Assembly: GCA_032622095.1 (NCBI GenBank)
Contig: CP136067.1
Location: 123,477,030 to 123,541,029, forward strand
Direction: 5' to 3'
From: Siphonodentalium dalli
Taxonomy: Eukaryota; Mollusca; Scaphopoda; Gadilida; Siphonodentaliidae
DNA: 64,000 nucleotides
The notes under the pieces were generated by a model that saw only the letters and a program-made list of their open reading frames with translations, had not been told where the DNA came from and did no database searches. A program made the translations under genes and the position numbers. Positions within the stretch are counted from its first letter, which is position 1, and each line of letters begins with the position of its first letter. Shown here in pieces: positions 42,625 to 54,581 of this stretch.

Positions 42625-43932
42625 CCTTTCCATTCGCACAACACTCACTCATCGTACCTACCTCTACAACCACGCCTCTACCTTTCTCAGCCTTCATCTC
42701 CTCACATATCTCCCCATCTCCAAAAACTACACCCGCATCATGCACTCCGCATTCATTAACCACGCTACCACCTTGCTCAACCACCGTCTCCTTACATATC
42801 TGCTCGCCCCGTATTTCCACGGCAACCTCTACATGTGAACCTTGGTGCATGCTCGACTCATAATTCTTGCAATAATCATGTTCAACCCAGCTTCCATCAA
42901 CTATGTCCTCACCAACAACAGTCACATCGACGCGCTCACCACTCTGCTCACAACTTTCACTGACCACGCTACCTTGCTCGACCTCCACCTCCTCACATAT
43001 CTCCTAACCACCCACAACCACTTCCGCTGCAACATCAAACTCAAACGCGCTAATCTCGCTACAAACTGGATCTGCCTCCGCAATCGTGCATATCTCCTCA
43101 CCCTCAACGACCACATCTCTCGACTCACAACATGCATTAACCACGCTACCACATTCCTCAACCTCCATCTCCTCACATATATCCTCACATATCTCCCGAC
43201 TCCCCACAACTACCAGCACATCACTCGACTCACAACATTCATTAACCACGCTACCACCCTGTTCAACCACTATTTCCTCACATATCTCCCGATCACTCAC
43301 AGCCACATCTACCAGCACATCACTCGACTCACAGCATTCATTAACCACGCTACCTCGTTCCTCAACCTCCATCCTCTCACCCCCAATCCCCACATCTACC
43401 AGCACACCGCTCGACTCACAACATTCATTAACCATGCTACCACCCTGTTCAACCACTATCTCTTCGCATGTCTCCTCGCATATCTCCCGATCTCTCACAA
43501 CCGCATCTAACAGCACACCACTCGACTCACAACATTCATTAACCACGCTACCACCTTGTTCAACCACTATCTCCTCACATATCTCCCGATCCCTCACAGC
43601 CACATCTACCAGCACACCACTCTACTCACAACATTCATTAACCACGCTACCTCGTTCCTCAACATCCATCTTCTCACCCCAATCCCCACATCTACCAGCA
43701 CACCGCTCGACTCACAACATTCATTAACCACGCTACCACCTTGCTCAACCTCTTCGGGTATCTCCTCACCCTTTGCAATCCTACTTCCATCACATATGCC
43801 TTCACCTCTCACATTACTTGTTCTCTTTACATACCGTTTCACATTCCTCCGAGCCACAATACATTCTCTTGTATTAAATCGACTTAAGTACATGTACGCG
43901 TCTCTCTGTATATATACGGTATACGCAAACAA
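42602..43932 (-). pseudogene. Cys/Glu-rich 33-residue repeat coding region, broken
   Basis: The minus strand reads units such as REICEEIVVEQGGSVVNECC, about 33 residues each, with substitutions between units that mostly keep the Glu, Val and paired Cys. Breaks: a C-run deletion near 43,675 shifts frame between the first and later units, and a TAG at 43,006-43,004 replaces an Arg codon of the unit. No ATG start is visible upstream. The DNA is a 99-bp minisatellite almost devoid of G on the plus strand, which also opens plus-strand frames; the minus strand is preferred because it leads into the YPG/WPKK domain. Confidence 0.4.
42760..43745. repeat. ~99-bp minisatellite
   Basis: Plus-strand unit CTCGACTCACAACATTCATT then AACCACGCTACC and CTCACATATCTCCCGATC; unit lengths vary in steps of three (about 84 to 111 bp) except at the 43,675 deletion. 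Step lengths in multiples of three suggest past selection on a reading frame. Confidence 0.85.
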
Positions 43933-44249
43933 TGCGGACTATCAGAATACCATTATTTTACGCCTGATGTAATCAGTGATTTGTCAGCATTGAGAAATAT
44001 ATGGACCAATATCATGTCGGCGAAATACTCCAGCCAACCGTGCACGCGGGGTACTATTTCTGAAGTGTAGGCTTACGATTTAATGAGCATTATGTTCTAT
44101 TATATGACAAACCCGCCAAAATCCTATGAAATTATGTCGTGAATTTTGAATTGACTCAACTCGGATGTAAATGGCAATAGTGTTTTGTTTCTGTGACAGT
44201 TTTGTCATCGAATCTTCAAAAGAAATATAATATATTCAGACTAATACCT

Positions 44250-46000
44250 CACACGCGTACTGTGCAACATATAGTGGTCCTTCGTGTAACGTATTTGACG
44301 TAACAGTTGTCCTTTACAGATGTCCTTTACACTGCCTATGACCTAACTTGAATCACCTTTATTGGCACTGTACTGTGTAAACATATATATTGTTGATCAG
44401 TTATGTCTTTGCTACATCGTGGCACAATTCATTACTATATGGGACAATATGTTGTAACACTTTACAAGAACATGTCCTTCATATAACACTGGCTGTATTT
44501 CTGTAACAACCACTCAAGTTGTATTCGATCGTGCACACAATGAACACACACGACTAATATAACTAACGAAAAGCATTATAATATATATTTACTTCCTATT
44601 GTCGTAGTTCGGAAGACTTCCCTGAAACAAAATATCGACATAACATACACGAACATACTTAACAACAATATCTTTCGTGTAACAATAAAGCCAAAACCTC
44701 AACGCTAGAAAACGTAATATGTTTAAAATCAGAGAACTATTGCTAGGTGAATGATAAATAAAGTATTGCTCAATAATTGGCACATCATGTGATATATTTC
44801 CCGGCACACTGGAAACTTTAAGGCATCGGGAAACTCAGGCAGATCGTACACATGGCGTTGGATGTATTTAATGTAACGGACACATGCTTTCAGAAGAGCG
44901 TACATGATATCGTGAAGGAATTGGCACGCGTGATTATTATAACTTAGCGAACTCATTATAATACATTTCACCCCATGGCCATATTGTTTAAAAGACGTCC
45001 CCCCTAACGCATAATCAACTCACAACGTATCAATATCCTTACTATAACATACATATATCCCTCGTGTAACACTAATTTCCCAAATTTAACACTAGAAACG
45101 TTTCTATTATCCAAACCAGAAAAATAGTTCGAATTGAAAGACAAACATAACCAATTAAATATTATGTATATCGTGTGATATATTTCTGCGGCAAAGAAAA
45201 GAGAAAAAATTATTAAATGCCACAGGCATGTCCTCTGGATAACAATTGTTGCATTTAATGTAACGGACACATGCTTTCAGAAGAGCGTACATGATATCGT
45301 GAAGGAATTGGCACGCGTGATTATTATAACTTAGCGAACTCATTATAATACATTTCACCCCATGGCCATATTGTTTAAAAGACGTCCCCCTAACGCATAA
45401 TCAACTCACAACGTATCAATATCCTTACTATAACATACATATATCCCTCGTGTAACACTAATTTCCCAAATTTAACACTAGAAACGTTTCTATTATCCAA
45501 ACCAGAAAAATAGTTCGAATTGAAAGACAAACATAACCAATTAAATATTATGTATATCGTGTGATATATTTCTGCGGCAAAGAAAAGAGAAAAAATTATT
45601 AAATGCCACAGGCATGTCCTCTGGATAACAATTGTTGTATTTACTGTAACGGCCACTCGATTTGAGTTAAATCATACACGGAATCATGTTGTAACCGAAT
45701 GAATAACTAATAAAAAGTAACAGTCTCGTTATAATTGATGTTTTCTCCCGGCTATCATGGTTTCATAACAGTCACATGAAATGCAAAATCGACTTACCAC
45801 ATAAGAACATCTTTAATGTAACATAAACATATCTTTCATGTAACGAAAATTCAAAACATCGACGCACGAAAATGATAATATTTTCCAAATCAAACACATT
45901 TTGTAATCTGAAAGAAGAACAAGACCCCAGTTACACCCTCTAGATATTTCAGCTTAGTGTTGCGTGTGTTCACACACAAACAGCCTCTGTAAACAGCAGC
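44250..46000 (-). repeat. Array of diverged ~390-bp units
   Basis: TCGTGTAAC or TCATGTAAC marks occur at about 44,284, 44,668, 45,079, 45,464 and 45,840, steps of 375-411. Between marks, units share TATAACATAC, GTGATATATTTC and ATTTAATGTAACGGACAC. They are mostly strongly diverged. Confidence 0.7.
44868..45640. repeat. Recent tandem duplication, 387-bp step
   Basis: TTAATGTAACGGACACATGC starts at 44,868 and 45,255. The copies differ visibly only by one C in a C6/C5 run near 45,000/45,387, so the duplication is far younger than the rest of the array. Confidence 0.9.
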
Positions 46001-46559
46001 CTTCCCTTTTCGTCACAGTATTGGTCTATCCTGTAACGTTTTGGCCTGTTACAACAGAGAACGTTACAGTAGAGATGTACAGACCATTCTGGTCACGGCA
46101 TTCAATGAGTTCTCCCTCCAGTATGGCGAAAATAGGGAAGTATAAAATACACCACAGTGGCTTCGGAAACATTTGTTTGAAATATAATTATACATATGTT
46201 ATAGCGAACAAACATGCGTTATTTAAAAGACGACTTTGAAAAGTACGCGAGGGGGTCAACCTACCTATTATATAATTGTGTTATCGCAAGTTGTATTTTT
46301 ATTCAGACGACATGCGTTTCCGATATTGTGACATACACAGCGTCACGGAGCACAAAATACGGAGATTATAAATATCAGGGATACGTCATTATGTCAAGTA
46401 AATAGCACTTCGTTACATGAGAGACAAAATGCTGAGGTACAAAGTTTCTGAGCAATTTTCACTTAGTTAAGTTCAATCTTGGGTGGTGTATATGTGACAG
46501 TAGTTCATATCAAGAACTAAACTAATGATATGCCAGAGGATTTTCTCGGTGGCATGTAG

Positions 46560-47037
46560 TTAAAGGTACTCAACCCGATAAAACTCCTCTCAATTACTAT
46601 TTCAATGGCTTCGGGGGTCAAAAAAATTTGATTCGAGTCGAGGAAGTCACCCATCAAAGCTCAGATTTGTTAGATATCGATTTTAGAAATCTATTATTTT
46701 TCATTATCGGGAATTCTTACTGGCCCAGTACGTAGTCAATTATTACCACTTGATTATAGAGTTATCCATCCTTGTCTGTTTGAATAGAATTTTGGCGTAA
46801 AATCTCGAGCATGCTACCAAATTGACGGCAGTTATAAGTACTCATCTCGAGAACATAAGAATTTTCAAAAATCAATATCTAATAACTCTGAGCTTTGTTT
46901 GATGGGTTCCTCGACTCGAAATCAAATATTTTTTACCCCCAAAGCCAAAGAAATAGTAATATAGGACCCTCTGATCGGATTGTTGTTGTTGGAATCTGTT
47001 GAGATGGGGACCCTCTTTACGGGTTGAGTACCTTTAA
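46560..47037. mobile_element. G element, full length
   Basis: TTAA/AGGTACTCAACCCGAT to GGGTTGAGTACCT/TTAA. Almost the same sequence as the copy at 62,272. Confidence 0.9.
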
Positions 47038-47164
47038 TATATCGAAATTTCGATTTTAGCCTGTAAAATTTTCCTGGGGACAGGCCATTTTGGTCAAATC
47101 TGGCCATGAATGAGCCCATTACATACATATATACCCGAACATCACGCTTATTTGTGTGTGCATG

Positions 47165-47440
47165 TTATGACAGTGATGGGGATGCACACTGGGAACAATA
47201 GTTGGGATCCGCACGTTGCATTATGCACTCACCATCCACCGAGGACATAAATTTTGACCAAAATTGATATTGACTCATATATTGGAAATTCAACAGGACC
47301 ATGAACTGCACCACACCTACATCAGCAGTATATGTTTCAGATACAGACAGGATCTCATGCGTGGCGTTGCTGTCTTTGTGAGCTGAGATTGTATTTTCAG
47401 ACCCGTTTGGAAGCCATTCTGAATCTACTGGATCAGGCAT
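47165..47440 (-). other. Unidentified open frame at the right inverted repeat
   Basis: 91 codons beginning MPDPVDSEWLPNGSEN; it includes YMSQYQFWSK, the same ten residues in the same frame as the segment at 40.6 kb on the plus strand, because both read through the 33-bp inverted repeat. No family recognised; coding status is doubtful. Confidence 0.2.
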
Positions 47441-47529
47441 ATAGTCTTAAAGACTATACCTTTGACAGTTTGGTGATAAGCCATTCAAAGAAAGAAGGTA
47501 TGCGTTATCATCCTCACGCTGGGGAGACA

Positions 47530-48720
47530 CAGGGACGTGGCTAGATGGTCTCCGTTTGGGGGGGGGGGGTGTCCACATTGGGAAATTCCAACTGCACCCG
47601 CCCCCTGAATCAGAAACAGACCAAACACAAGTTTTGCATAATTCCATTTGCACCCCCCCCCCCCCCCCCCCCTGCACCGAGAACATTAAGATATTTTAAC
47701 CTGAAAAATTGCATAAATCCTAACATCTAGTGGTCTAACTCCAGACAAATGCACACTGCTATGGGCAAGAGACCAGGACACACCGGGCTGACCACAGGGG
47801 CCTGTAACGCGCTCTGCTGTCCACCCCCCTTTTGCGCTGCCCATATATGCCGCTTCTATATACGCGCCTGCTTCACGTTAATGGTAGGATAATATTATCC
47901 TACCATTAACGTGAAGCAGGCGCGTATATAGACGCGGTGTATATAGGCAGCGCAAAATGGGGGGCGGACAGCGGAGCGCGTTGCAGGCCCCTATGGGGCT
48001 GACCATGGTTGTTCGGCCCAGTGGGAGAAAATTTTGAAAACTATACAAGAAAATCGCAAATCCTAGCATATAGACTGGCCTCAACTGAAGCTTTCCTATA
48101 GTGTTGGAAATTTAAAACCTCATACTCCCCCTCAGGTTGGAAAATTCTCCAACTGATGACCATTTCAGTCTACAAGTTTGACCAAATGTAGTAAACTATT
48201 GTTTTGTTAAACTAATTAGCAGTTTTGTATAGGCCAAGGGGGAGGGACAATGACACACCGGGCCGACAATGGTTACGCCCGGTGTGCGAAAATTTTGAAA
48301 TCTTAATAAGAAAATCGCAAAATCCTAGCATATAGACTAGCCTCAAGCCTTCCTAGAGTTGGAAATTTCAAACCTGACACCCCCACTTAATTTAACTAGC
48401 AGTTTTTGACTGGCCACGGGGGAGGGACCAGGACACAAGCTTTCCAAGTGTTGGAAATTTCCAACCTGTCACCCCCCCCCCTAAGGTTGGAACATTTCCA
48501 ACTGATGAACATTTCAGTCCAAAATTTTGACAAAAAATAGGCAAATTTGCAAATATTGGTCCAAAAACAAGTAATTCCCCCCATTAAATTGTTTGAAAAT
48601 AAAACTACAGGAACATTTTCAACCTATTGTTGGTGTGAATTTTCCAACTAATGTTTTGGCAGGTATGAAATTTCCAACTGTTGAAAATTTTGACCAAAGT
48701 TGGGGGGCGGGGGTGAGACG
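47530..48720. mobile_element. I element copy 2, right end truncated
   Basis: CAGGGACGTGGCTAGATGG at the left; the right end stops at GGGGTGAGACG, just short of the terminal repeat, against a partial G element. It contains G12 (47,558-47,569) and C20 (47,653-47,672) runs and the 201-bp insertion at 47,795. Confidence 0.8.
47795..47995. mobile_element. 201-bp palindromic MITE, 10-bp duplication
   Basis: Arms AGGGGCCTGTAACGCGCTC pair to a centre GGATAATATTATCC; flanked by GGGCTGACCA on both sides (47785-47794, 47996-48005). The related uninterrupted stretch in the other I element has a single copy, which supports the duplication. Long duplications of this size suggest a Mutator-like source. Confidence 0.85.
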
Positions 48721-48721
48721 C

Positions 48722-48987
48722 CGGTATGGTTCAAGATGGATAACTCTAAAATCAAGTGGTAATACGGTCAAATTTCGTGATACTTTAGTCATAAGACGGA
48801 CATATTTTGTTGAACAAAATGTTGATAAATAAAAAGTTTTGGGAAATTTGATGCCATAGTTGACAGTGGTTATCATTATTTTGTTGCAATAAATAGATTC
48901 TGATAACTAAGGCGTATTTTGAAGAAATGTTGTTGTTGTTGTATCTTGATGGTATGGGGACCGTCTGATCAGATTGAGTACCTTTAA
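48722..48987. mobile_element. G element, right half
   Basis: Starts inside at AAGATGGATAACTCTAAAAT and ends GATTGAGTACCT/TTAA. Confidence 0.8.
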
Positions 48988-49126
48988 ATTCCATCAGGGG
49001 CTCCAGCAGATTCATTATCACTGTGAGTATATAACCAAGATGCAGGGACGTGGCGATATGGGTGTTGGAGGTGGTGTTTCTTCAAGTTGTTCTGCAATCA
49101 TATTTCATTTAGAAATGATCAGGGAA

Positions 49127-49559
49127 TTTAAAGGTACTCAATCTGAATTAACGCTCGCAAATTACTATTTCCTTGGCTTCGGGGGTAAAAAATATTTTAT
49201 TCGAGTCAAGAAACCCACCCATCAAAGCTCAGAGTGATCAGATATCGAGGTTTGAAAACTATTATTTTAATTTCAAGTGGCCCAGTAAACCGTCGGCAAT
49301 CAGACCAAATTGTGGATGAAGATGGATAACTCTAAAATCAGATGGCTTTTTGTGTCAGATATTTGACAAACCAGCAAAATTTCATTGAATAAGATGTTGA
49401 TAAATAAAACAGGTTTTGGGCAATTTTATACTATAGTTGACTGTGGTTTGCATTATTTTTGGGCAATCGATTCTGATAACTGAAGATGCATTTCCAAAAA
49501 TGTTGTTGTTGTTGGAATCTGATGATATGGGACAATCGAATCGGATTGAGTACCTTTAA
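49127..49559. mobile_element. G element
   Basis: TTAA/AGGTACTCAATCTGAATTAAC to GGATTGAGTACCT/TTAA; the only copy here that starts with an intact AGGTACTCAA and continues into the GAATTAACGCTC variant of the end. Confidence 0.88.
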
Positions 49560-50037
49560 TGAGTTAAATCAGACAATGGTGTGCCACACATTTACTTAAG
49601 AGTCTTCTTCCTGAGAATTAAGCAAATGACACTGAGCTCAATGTTTTTTTCATTGGAATTTATTCATATCACCTAATAAACATTAGTCATAAACGGCACA
49701 TGACAAACATGAAACAAGAAACAAGCCACAACTTTAACACACCCTATTCACTCATATACAGGTGCTATGGTTAATTTCAATAAATTTCTATTAAAAAGGT
49801 TATTATTACAAAAAAATTCTCTTATATTCATGTATGAAATTTCAAACTTGTATGGTTTAGACCCTCAAATCGTCATTTTAAAATATGTTTGGCCCGTTAT
49901 CAGTGGAGGGGATTACTGTGGGTGGAGGTGAGATACACTGAAGACACCCTCTCAATATCTATACATATAAATATGGGCACTTCAGCCACTTCTAATTCAT
50001 CTGGAAACTATTAAAATAATCAGATTCATATGATCTA
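49560..50037. other. Intergenic, no gene seen
   Basis: Single-copy AT-rich DNA without exon signals. Confidence 0.4.
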
Positions 50038-50173
50038 CAGTAATGCTCTAATTAATCGACTCCTTAAACACAGCAGAATTATGGGTAACTTTTCAGGATT
50101 TAGTCGGAAATATGGCTTGTTGCCATTCATCGTAAAGCTGTGTTTAAGGAATCGATTAATTAGAGCATTACTG
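50038..50173. mobile_element. PAL-A copy 9, most of right arm deleted
   Basis: TA/CAGTAATGCTC to GAGCATTACTG/TA; the left arm reaches the centre, then jumps to the outer 30 bp of the right arm. Confidence 0.88.
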
Positions 50174-50505
50174 TACATACCATGTTGGTAACATCAGAAA
50201 AAAAATGTTGCAAAATAGGTGTTATTTAACTCCGAAGGAAACCGTCCATCTTCATATTTTGGCATGAAGGTAGACATATTTTGGCATATATTTTGTCACA
50301 AAGGTCAAATTTGGAATTTTAAACAATATTATAATATCAAATTTAAAAATTCTCTGCTGACCAGTCATGTACATACAAACAACAGTAATATATATATATA
50401 ATAGATCACATAGGAAATTAGGTCTAATATTTCTCACGAATACATGTGCTGTTGAGTTTTCTGGAAAAGGAGCATGTTCAACTATTGCAAAAAATAAAAA
50501 AACAG

Positions 50506-50968
50506 TTAAAGGCCCAACTTAACTGTCGAACCCCAGATCAAATATATAAAACATATGCCATATTATATACCATTTGAAAGAGGAAGCTCCAAAAAATTGT
50601 GTTATCAACTTATCCGGTGTAACAAACCGTGAACATGTTGTTTTTGTTGAATTACTGACATGTTTTTTCAACTGGATTGTAGTTCAAATTGTACTCTTTT
50701 CAATGGAGGGGGAATAACTCTAAATCTTAAAAATACATTTTTAGTTTGAATTCTGTTCCATTCTGGGAGCCAAAACGGGGTAATCTTTCTATGATTTCAG
50801 CTTTTTTTCTATTTCTCTATGGGCATCTTCTGAGACACAGAAGTTTCAAATGGTGATGAATTATAGTATTTTAATTATATTTTATGGCATAGATTGTTAT
50901 TAAAACCTTATCTCAAGGCACAATAAAAAAATAATAATCAGTGACTCGAAAATTAAGTGGGCCTTTAA
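50506..50968. mobile_element. H element copy 2, inverted relative to copy 1
   Basis: TTAA/AGGCCCAACTTAACTG to AAGTGGGCCT/TTAA; shares GGAAGCTCC, GAACATGTTGTTTTTGTTGA and TAGATTGTTATTAAAAC (with small changes) with copy 1. Confidence 0.82.
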
Positions 50969-51173
50969 TTTACCTCATAAAAATATAGAAAGTGTACAAA
51001 TAATCCTAAAATTGTCATGAGTACACTTTGGTTATGATTGCTTTTTATACGAGTGTAACTAATTAACAAGTGCAATTCTAGATTAGCAGTTAGTTTTGAT
51101 GACAGCAGATATGCCCGGAATCTCCTAATTGTTGATTTAGGGTACCCTTATGATCTTATAATCTTGTCATATA

Positions 51174-51387
51174 CAGTAATGCCCTAAATAATCGACTCCT
51201 TAACCACAGCAGAATAATGGGTAATTTTTCAGGATTTAGTCGGAAATATGGCTTGTTGTCATTCATCGGAAAGCTATCAGAGCTTTGCTTTCCGATGAAT
51301 GGCAACAAGCCATATTTCCGACTAAATCCTGAAAAATTACCCATAATTCTGCTGTGGTTAAGGAGTCGATTATTTAGGGCATTACGG
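51174..51387. mobile_element. PAL-A copy 10, full length
   Basis: TA/CAGTAATGCCC to GGGCATTACGG/TA; both arms complete, centre near 51,280. Confidence 0.9.
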
Positions 51388-51461
51388 TAAGCATGTGATG
51401 GAGATGACTCGTATATGACAACTGATGCAATCCTGATTATAAGCCTTAGGTTGTGGACATT

Positions 51462-52263
51462 CAAGCCTGAGTTTAGTGTGCCTGTCATTTCCAGAATGAG
51501 GTCCCCAGAGGGTGAATTTAGTGATGCTACCCCGCATAGTGGGCTCGCATCACTAAATTCACCCTCTGGGGACCTCATTCTGCTTAGGCCTCATCTTCTC
51601 TGGAAAGTTTCTTTATTATCAAATTTCTATAGAAAATTATATTTCTTTTTTTAGTTTAGTTTCTCTATATAATTTCCCCAGACGACACATTGCATAATCG
51701 AGGTTCCCAATGGGTAAACATCCCAATATTCACCATTTGTCTATATCTTCCATAGTAGACGAGGCCATGCAGAATGAGGTCCCTAGAGGGTGAATTTAGC
51801 GATGCTATCCCTTGGGTCATCATTCTGCTTAGACCTCATCTTCTAAGTATCTATTGCCACAAATTAACATTGTTGTTAGATGTAGTTACTTTTTCCCTTC
51901 TCAGAAGTTGCTATATCCCCCTAATTTGCAGAAGATAAAATGCGTAATCGAGGCGACTAATTGGAGAACATCACCAACTTCAATTGGGAAACTTCAATAT
52001 GATACCAGGTCTCCCATAGCGATTTACATGTAGGCCTAAGCAGAATGACATATTGCATAATCGAGATTCCCAATGGGTGTACAATATTCACCATTTGGGA
52101 ACTTAAATCTGAGACTATGTCTCCCATAGCAGATGAGGCCATGCGGAACGAGGTCCCAGAAGGTGAATTTGGTGATGCTAGCCCGCTATGCGGGATAACA
52201 TCACTAAATTCACCCTCTGGGGACCTCATTCTGCAAATGACAGACACACTATTTGCAGGCTTG
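51462..52263. mobile_element. C-family cluster, several long forms fused
   Basis: Starts CAAGCCTGAGTTTAGTGTG and ends CTATTTGCAGGCTTG. Hairpin blocks occur near 51,495, 51,775 and 52,145, separated by long-form middles in changing orientation (TAATCGAGGTTCCCAATGGG near 51,695 and a related stretch near 52,060). It looks like nested or recombined copies, not one element. Confidence 0.75.
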
Positions 52264-52309
52264 TGTAGGACAACATGACCGAAATTAAATTATTGTTTCA
52301 TAGATTTTT

Positions 52310-52448
52310 AATCTGATCCTAGGTCTCCCATAGCAGTTGAAGCCTAAGCATAATGAGGTTCACAGAGGGTGAATTTGATGATAGCATCACTAAATTCACC
52401 CTCTGGGGACCTATTCTGCAAATGTCAGACATACTACATCAAGGCTTG
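52310..52448. mobile_element. C element, right half
   Basis: Long-form middle fragment (CTAGGTCTCCCATAGCAG), then one hairpin and the CAAGGCTTG end. Confidence 0.75.
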
Positions 52449-53682
52449 GGTAGGTTTCTAATGTGATTTGGAGATCCTGGGTACACTTACCGGTATCCAC
52501 AAAGTCTTAAAAAGTTGAGCAATTCAACCTTAAAGATGGTGTATCTCTTCCACAAACTTTATGTATTGATTTGGGGGGGGGGTGGGTATAAAAATACCTA
52601 TTGTTACTAGGAAATAATATTTTTCTCCAATTATTTTCTTTGAACTGCGAAAGAAATTGTGGCTATATTTTAACATTGATGAGAGTTTTGCTTGGGAATT
52701 TCTTTTTAAACACTTTTAAAGAGAAATATATGCAAACCAGATGTTTTTATCAGACAGTTTTTGCTTTAAAAAAAAATAATAATTGGAACAAGCTTTGAAA
52801 AGGAGTGTCATAAATTTGTTGTTGTAAGCACAGCCGGGTAGAGATAGAACACCTTTACTGTTGGCATATATCACATGAATAAATGGAAGGTACAGTAATC
52901 GTCATTTTCATTTATCCATCAGCCCTCCTTCCAAACTTTATCTTAAAACTGCTAGCCTACTTCAAAAAGAGATGTGCATTTCCTGAATCAAACCATCGAC
53001 CTATATATAGTTATATACAATATACGTCGATGATCAGACAAGGCAAACATTGCACAATACTATAGACAAAATATGTCCAATCTTGCCTCTACAATCCAAC
53101 TACATGTACATGTAATCATTTCAAGTTGTGATCTGCAACAAAATGGCATAGTTTCTACAAGCAATGAACAATATTAATAAACAATTTATTCAGAGAGGAT
53201 AGTATTTACAAATAAGTTCAGCACTAAATATATGCAGGTCAGGCAGTCGAATCTATAGACTTTTAACCCCTTTACTGCTGAATGACATCATGACGGCATG
53301 TGCTGGGTCGTTGACGTTCTTGACATTTTGCAGTAGATAAATATAATGGAAATGTTGCGAAAACGATACAACTGTCTTTGTGCATAGTTATTATCATACA
53401 CAATCATTGTTAGAAACTTTGAGATTAATTTGTACACTTTTCCAGTTGCACTAATTTATGTGTTCCCAATGATGAATGACGGCCAACTACTAATGCGTTG
53501 AAGTACTAGGTAGGTACTATGGACCATATATCAAACGACATGCACTTTTACGTCCGTAATAATCATGGACATCATAGCAGTGAAGAGGTTAACACAAACC
53601 AAATTAATAGACCATAAAAAATTAAATCTTGGAATGTTGCACCTATTTGGATCTTATTACAAATTTATACAAGTATATCTGA
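52449..53682. other. Intergenic, no gene seen
   Basis: G9 run near 52,573; no splice-bounded frame and no named repeat. Confidence 0.4.
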
Positions 53683-53830
53683 TTATACTAGGACAGAAGG
53701 ATTCCTATTCATCGGTGGGCAACGTTCAGATAATAAGCAAAACAAAACAGCCTATGGCCATTTTTTTATCTTATTATCTGAACATTTCCATAGGGAACTA
53801 CTCGTCAATAAGTATTTAGTAAATAATGGG
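53683..53830. repeat. J repeat, inverted copy
   Basis: Contains TTATTATCTGAACATTTCC, then GGAACTACTCGTCAATAAG and TATTTAGTAAA; the earlier J fragments read the complement. It stops exactly where the next B1 element starts. Confidence 0.5.
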
Positions 53831-54063
53831 TTAACCCTTTCATGACGGGAGTCATGCTGGTGCAGCATTCAAGATCCTGTGCCAGTAGTCTCACATAGGG
53901 AGCCTCGCATATTTAAGAGAATGCACTGGCTTACAAGCTCATGGTAAATATTGTTAGGCTATGCATTCTCTTATATATGCGAGGCTCCCAATAGGAGACT
54001 CGCATATATAAGAGAATGCATTGGAACATGATTTTCAGGTAGCTCAAGTCATGGAAGGGTTAA
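53831..54063. mobile_element. B1 element
   Basis: TTAA/CCCTTTCATGACGGGAG to ATGGAAGGG/TTAA. First hairpin missing its left arm, second complete. Confidence 0.88.
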
Positions 54064-54581
54064 TTAATAACAGTGCATTGAAAAAAACAAATGAATTTCG
54101 TTATACTGTTAGCAATTCTTGTAAATAAGATAACAGGAGAAAGGAGCAATAGGACAAAGCATGCAAGCAGTACTGATCAAGGAGACAATTAAAAAGCAAC
54201 CAGTTCTTTGCCAATTCCATTAGTATTGACCTCCATAAATCTCTCCACCATATAAACAGGTAGACATATAGATTTTATTGGAGAGATGAGCCTGCTTCAA
54301 TCAATTGAAACAGCAGCCCAGCAATGTACTTTTAGCCTGGGGCTGTCACTGCCAATAGATAAACTGCCAGCATAATTGAGACCTGATGTCTATGGTATCC
54401 TTTTTAGGAATTAGGCTATATAAAATATATAGATCTTCTAAATGTTTGGAGGATAAAAATATGTCTTATTAACAAATGAAATGTCACATAAAACAAAATA
54501 ACCTTGTCTGAAAAAGTATATAGTATCAACATGACATGTGGTGGGATATGGTTAAATATTAAAAATAGCCAATCCAAACTA
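54064..54581. other. Intergenic, no gene seen
   Basis: Nothing recognised. Confidence 0.4.

Larger units (their letters stand above)
40637..47282. other. Candidate composite element with inverted arms
   Basis: Bounded by a perfect 33-bp inverted repeat (ATATATGAGTCAATATCAAT and on; 40,638-40,670 and 47,250-47,282). The left part (41.1-41.9 kb) has GTTACACGA-type motifs forward at about 41,168, 41,403, 41,575 and 41,792; the right part (44.2-46.0 kb) has the same motif inverted in diverged ~390-bp units. Between them lies the minus-strand coding region at 42.3-43.9 kb. No flanking target duplication is evident; the boundaries are inference. Confidence 0.35.

Noticed and set aside
42842-43727. 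Plus-strand His/Thr/Ser-rich frames over the 99-bp repeat
   Set aside because: Shadow of the minisatellite; only the minus strand leads into a recognisable domain.
44589-45656. Hydrophobic minus-strand frames as membrane proteins
   Set aside because: They lie in the 390-bp array, two are copies of the same duplicated unit, and AT-rich DNA gives Ile/Leu/Tyr-rich readings.
40637-47282. Polinton/Maverick or retrovirus-like element
   Set aside because: No integrase, polymerase, protease or capsid frame, no AG-ended long terminal repeats, and too short.
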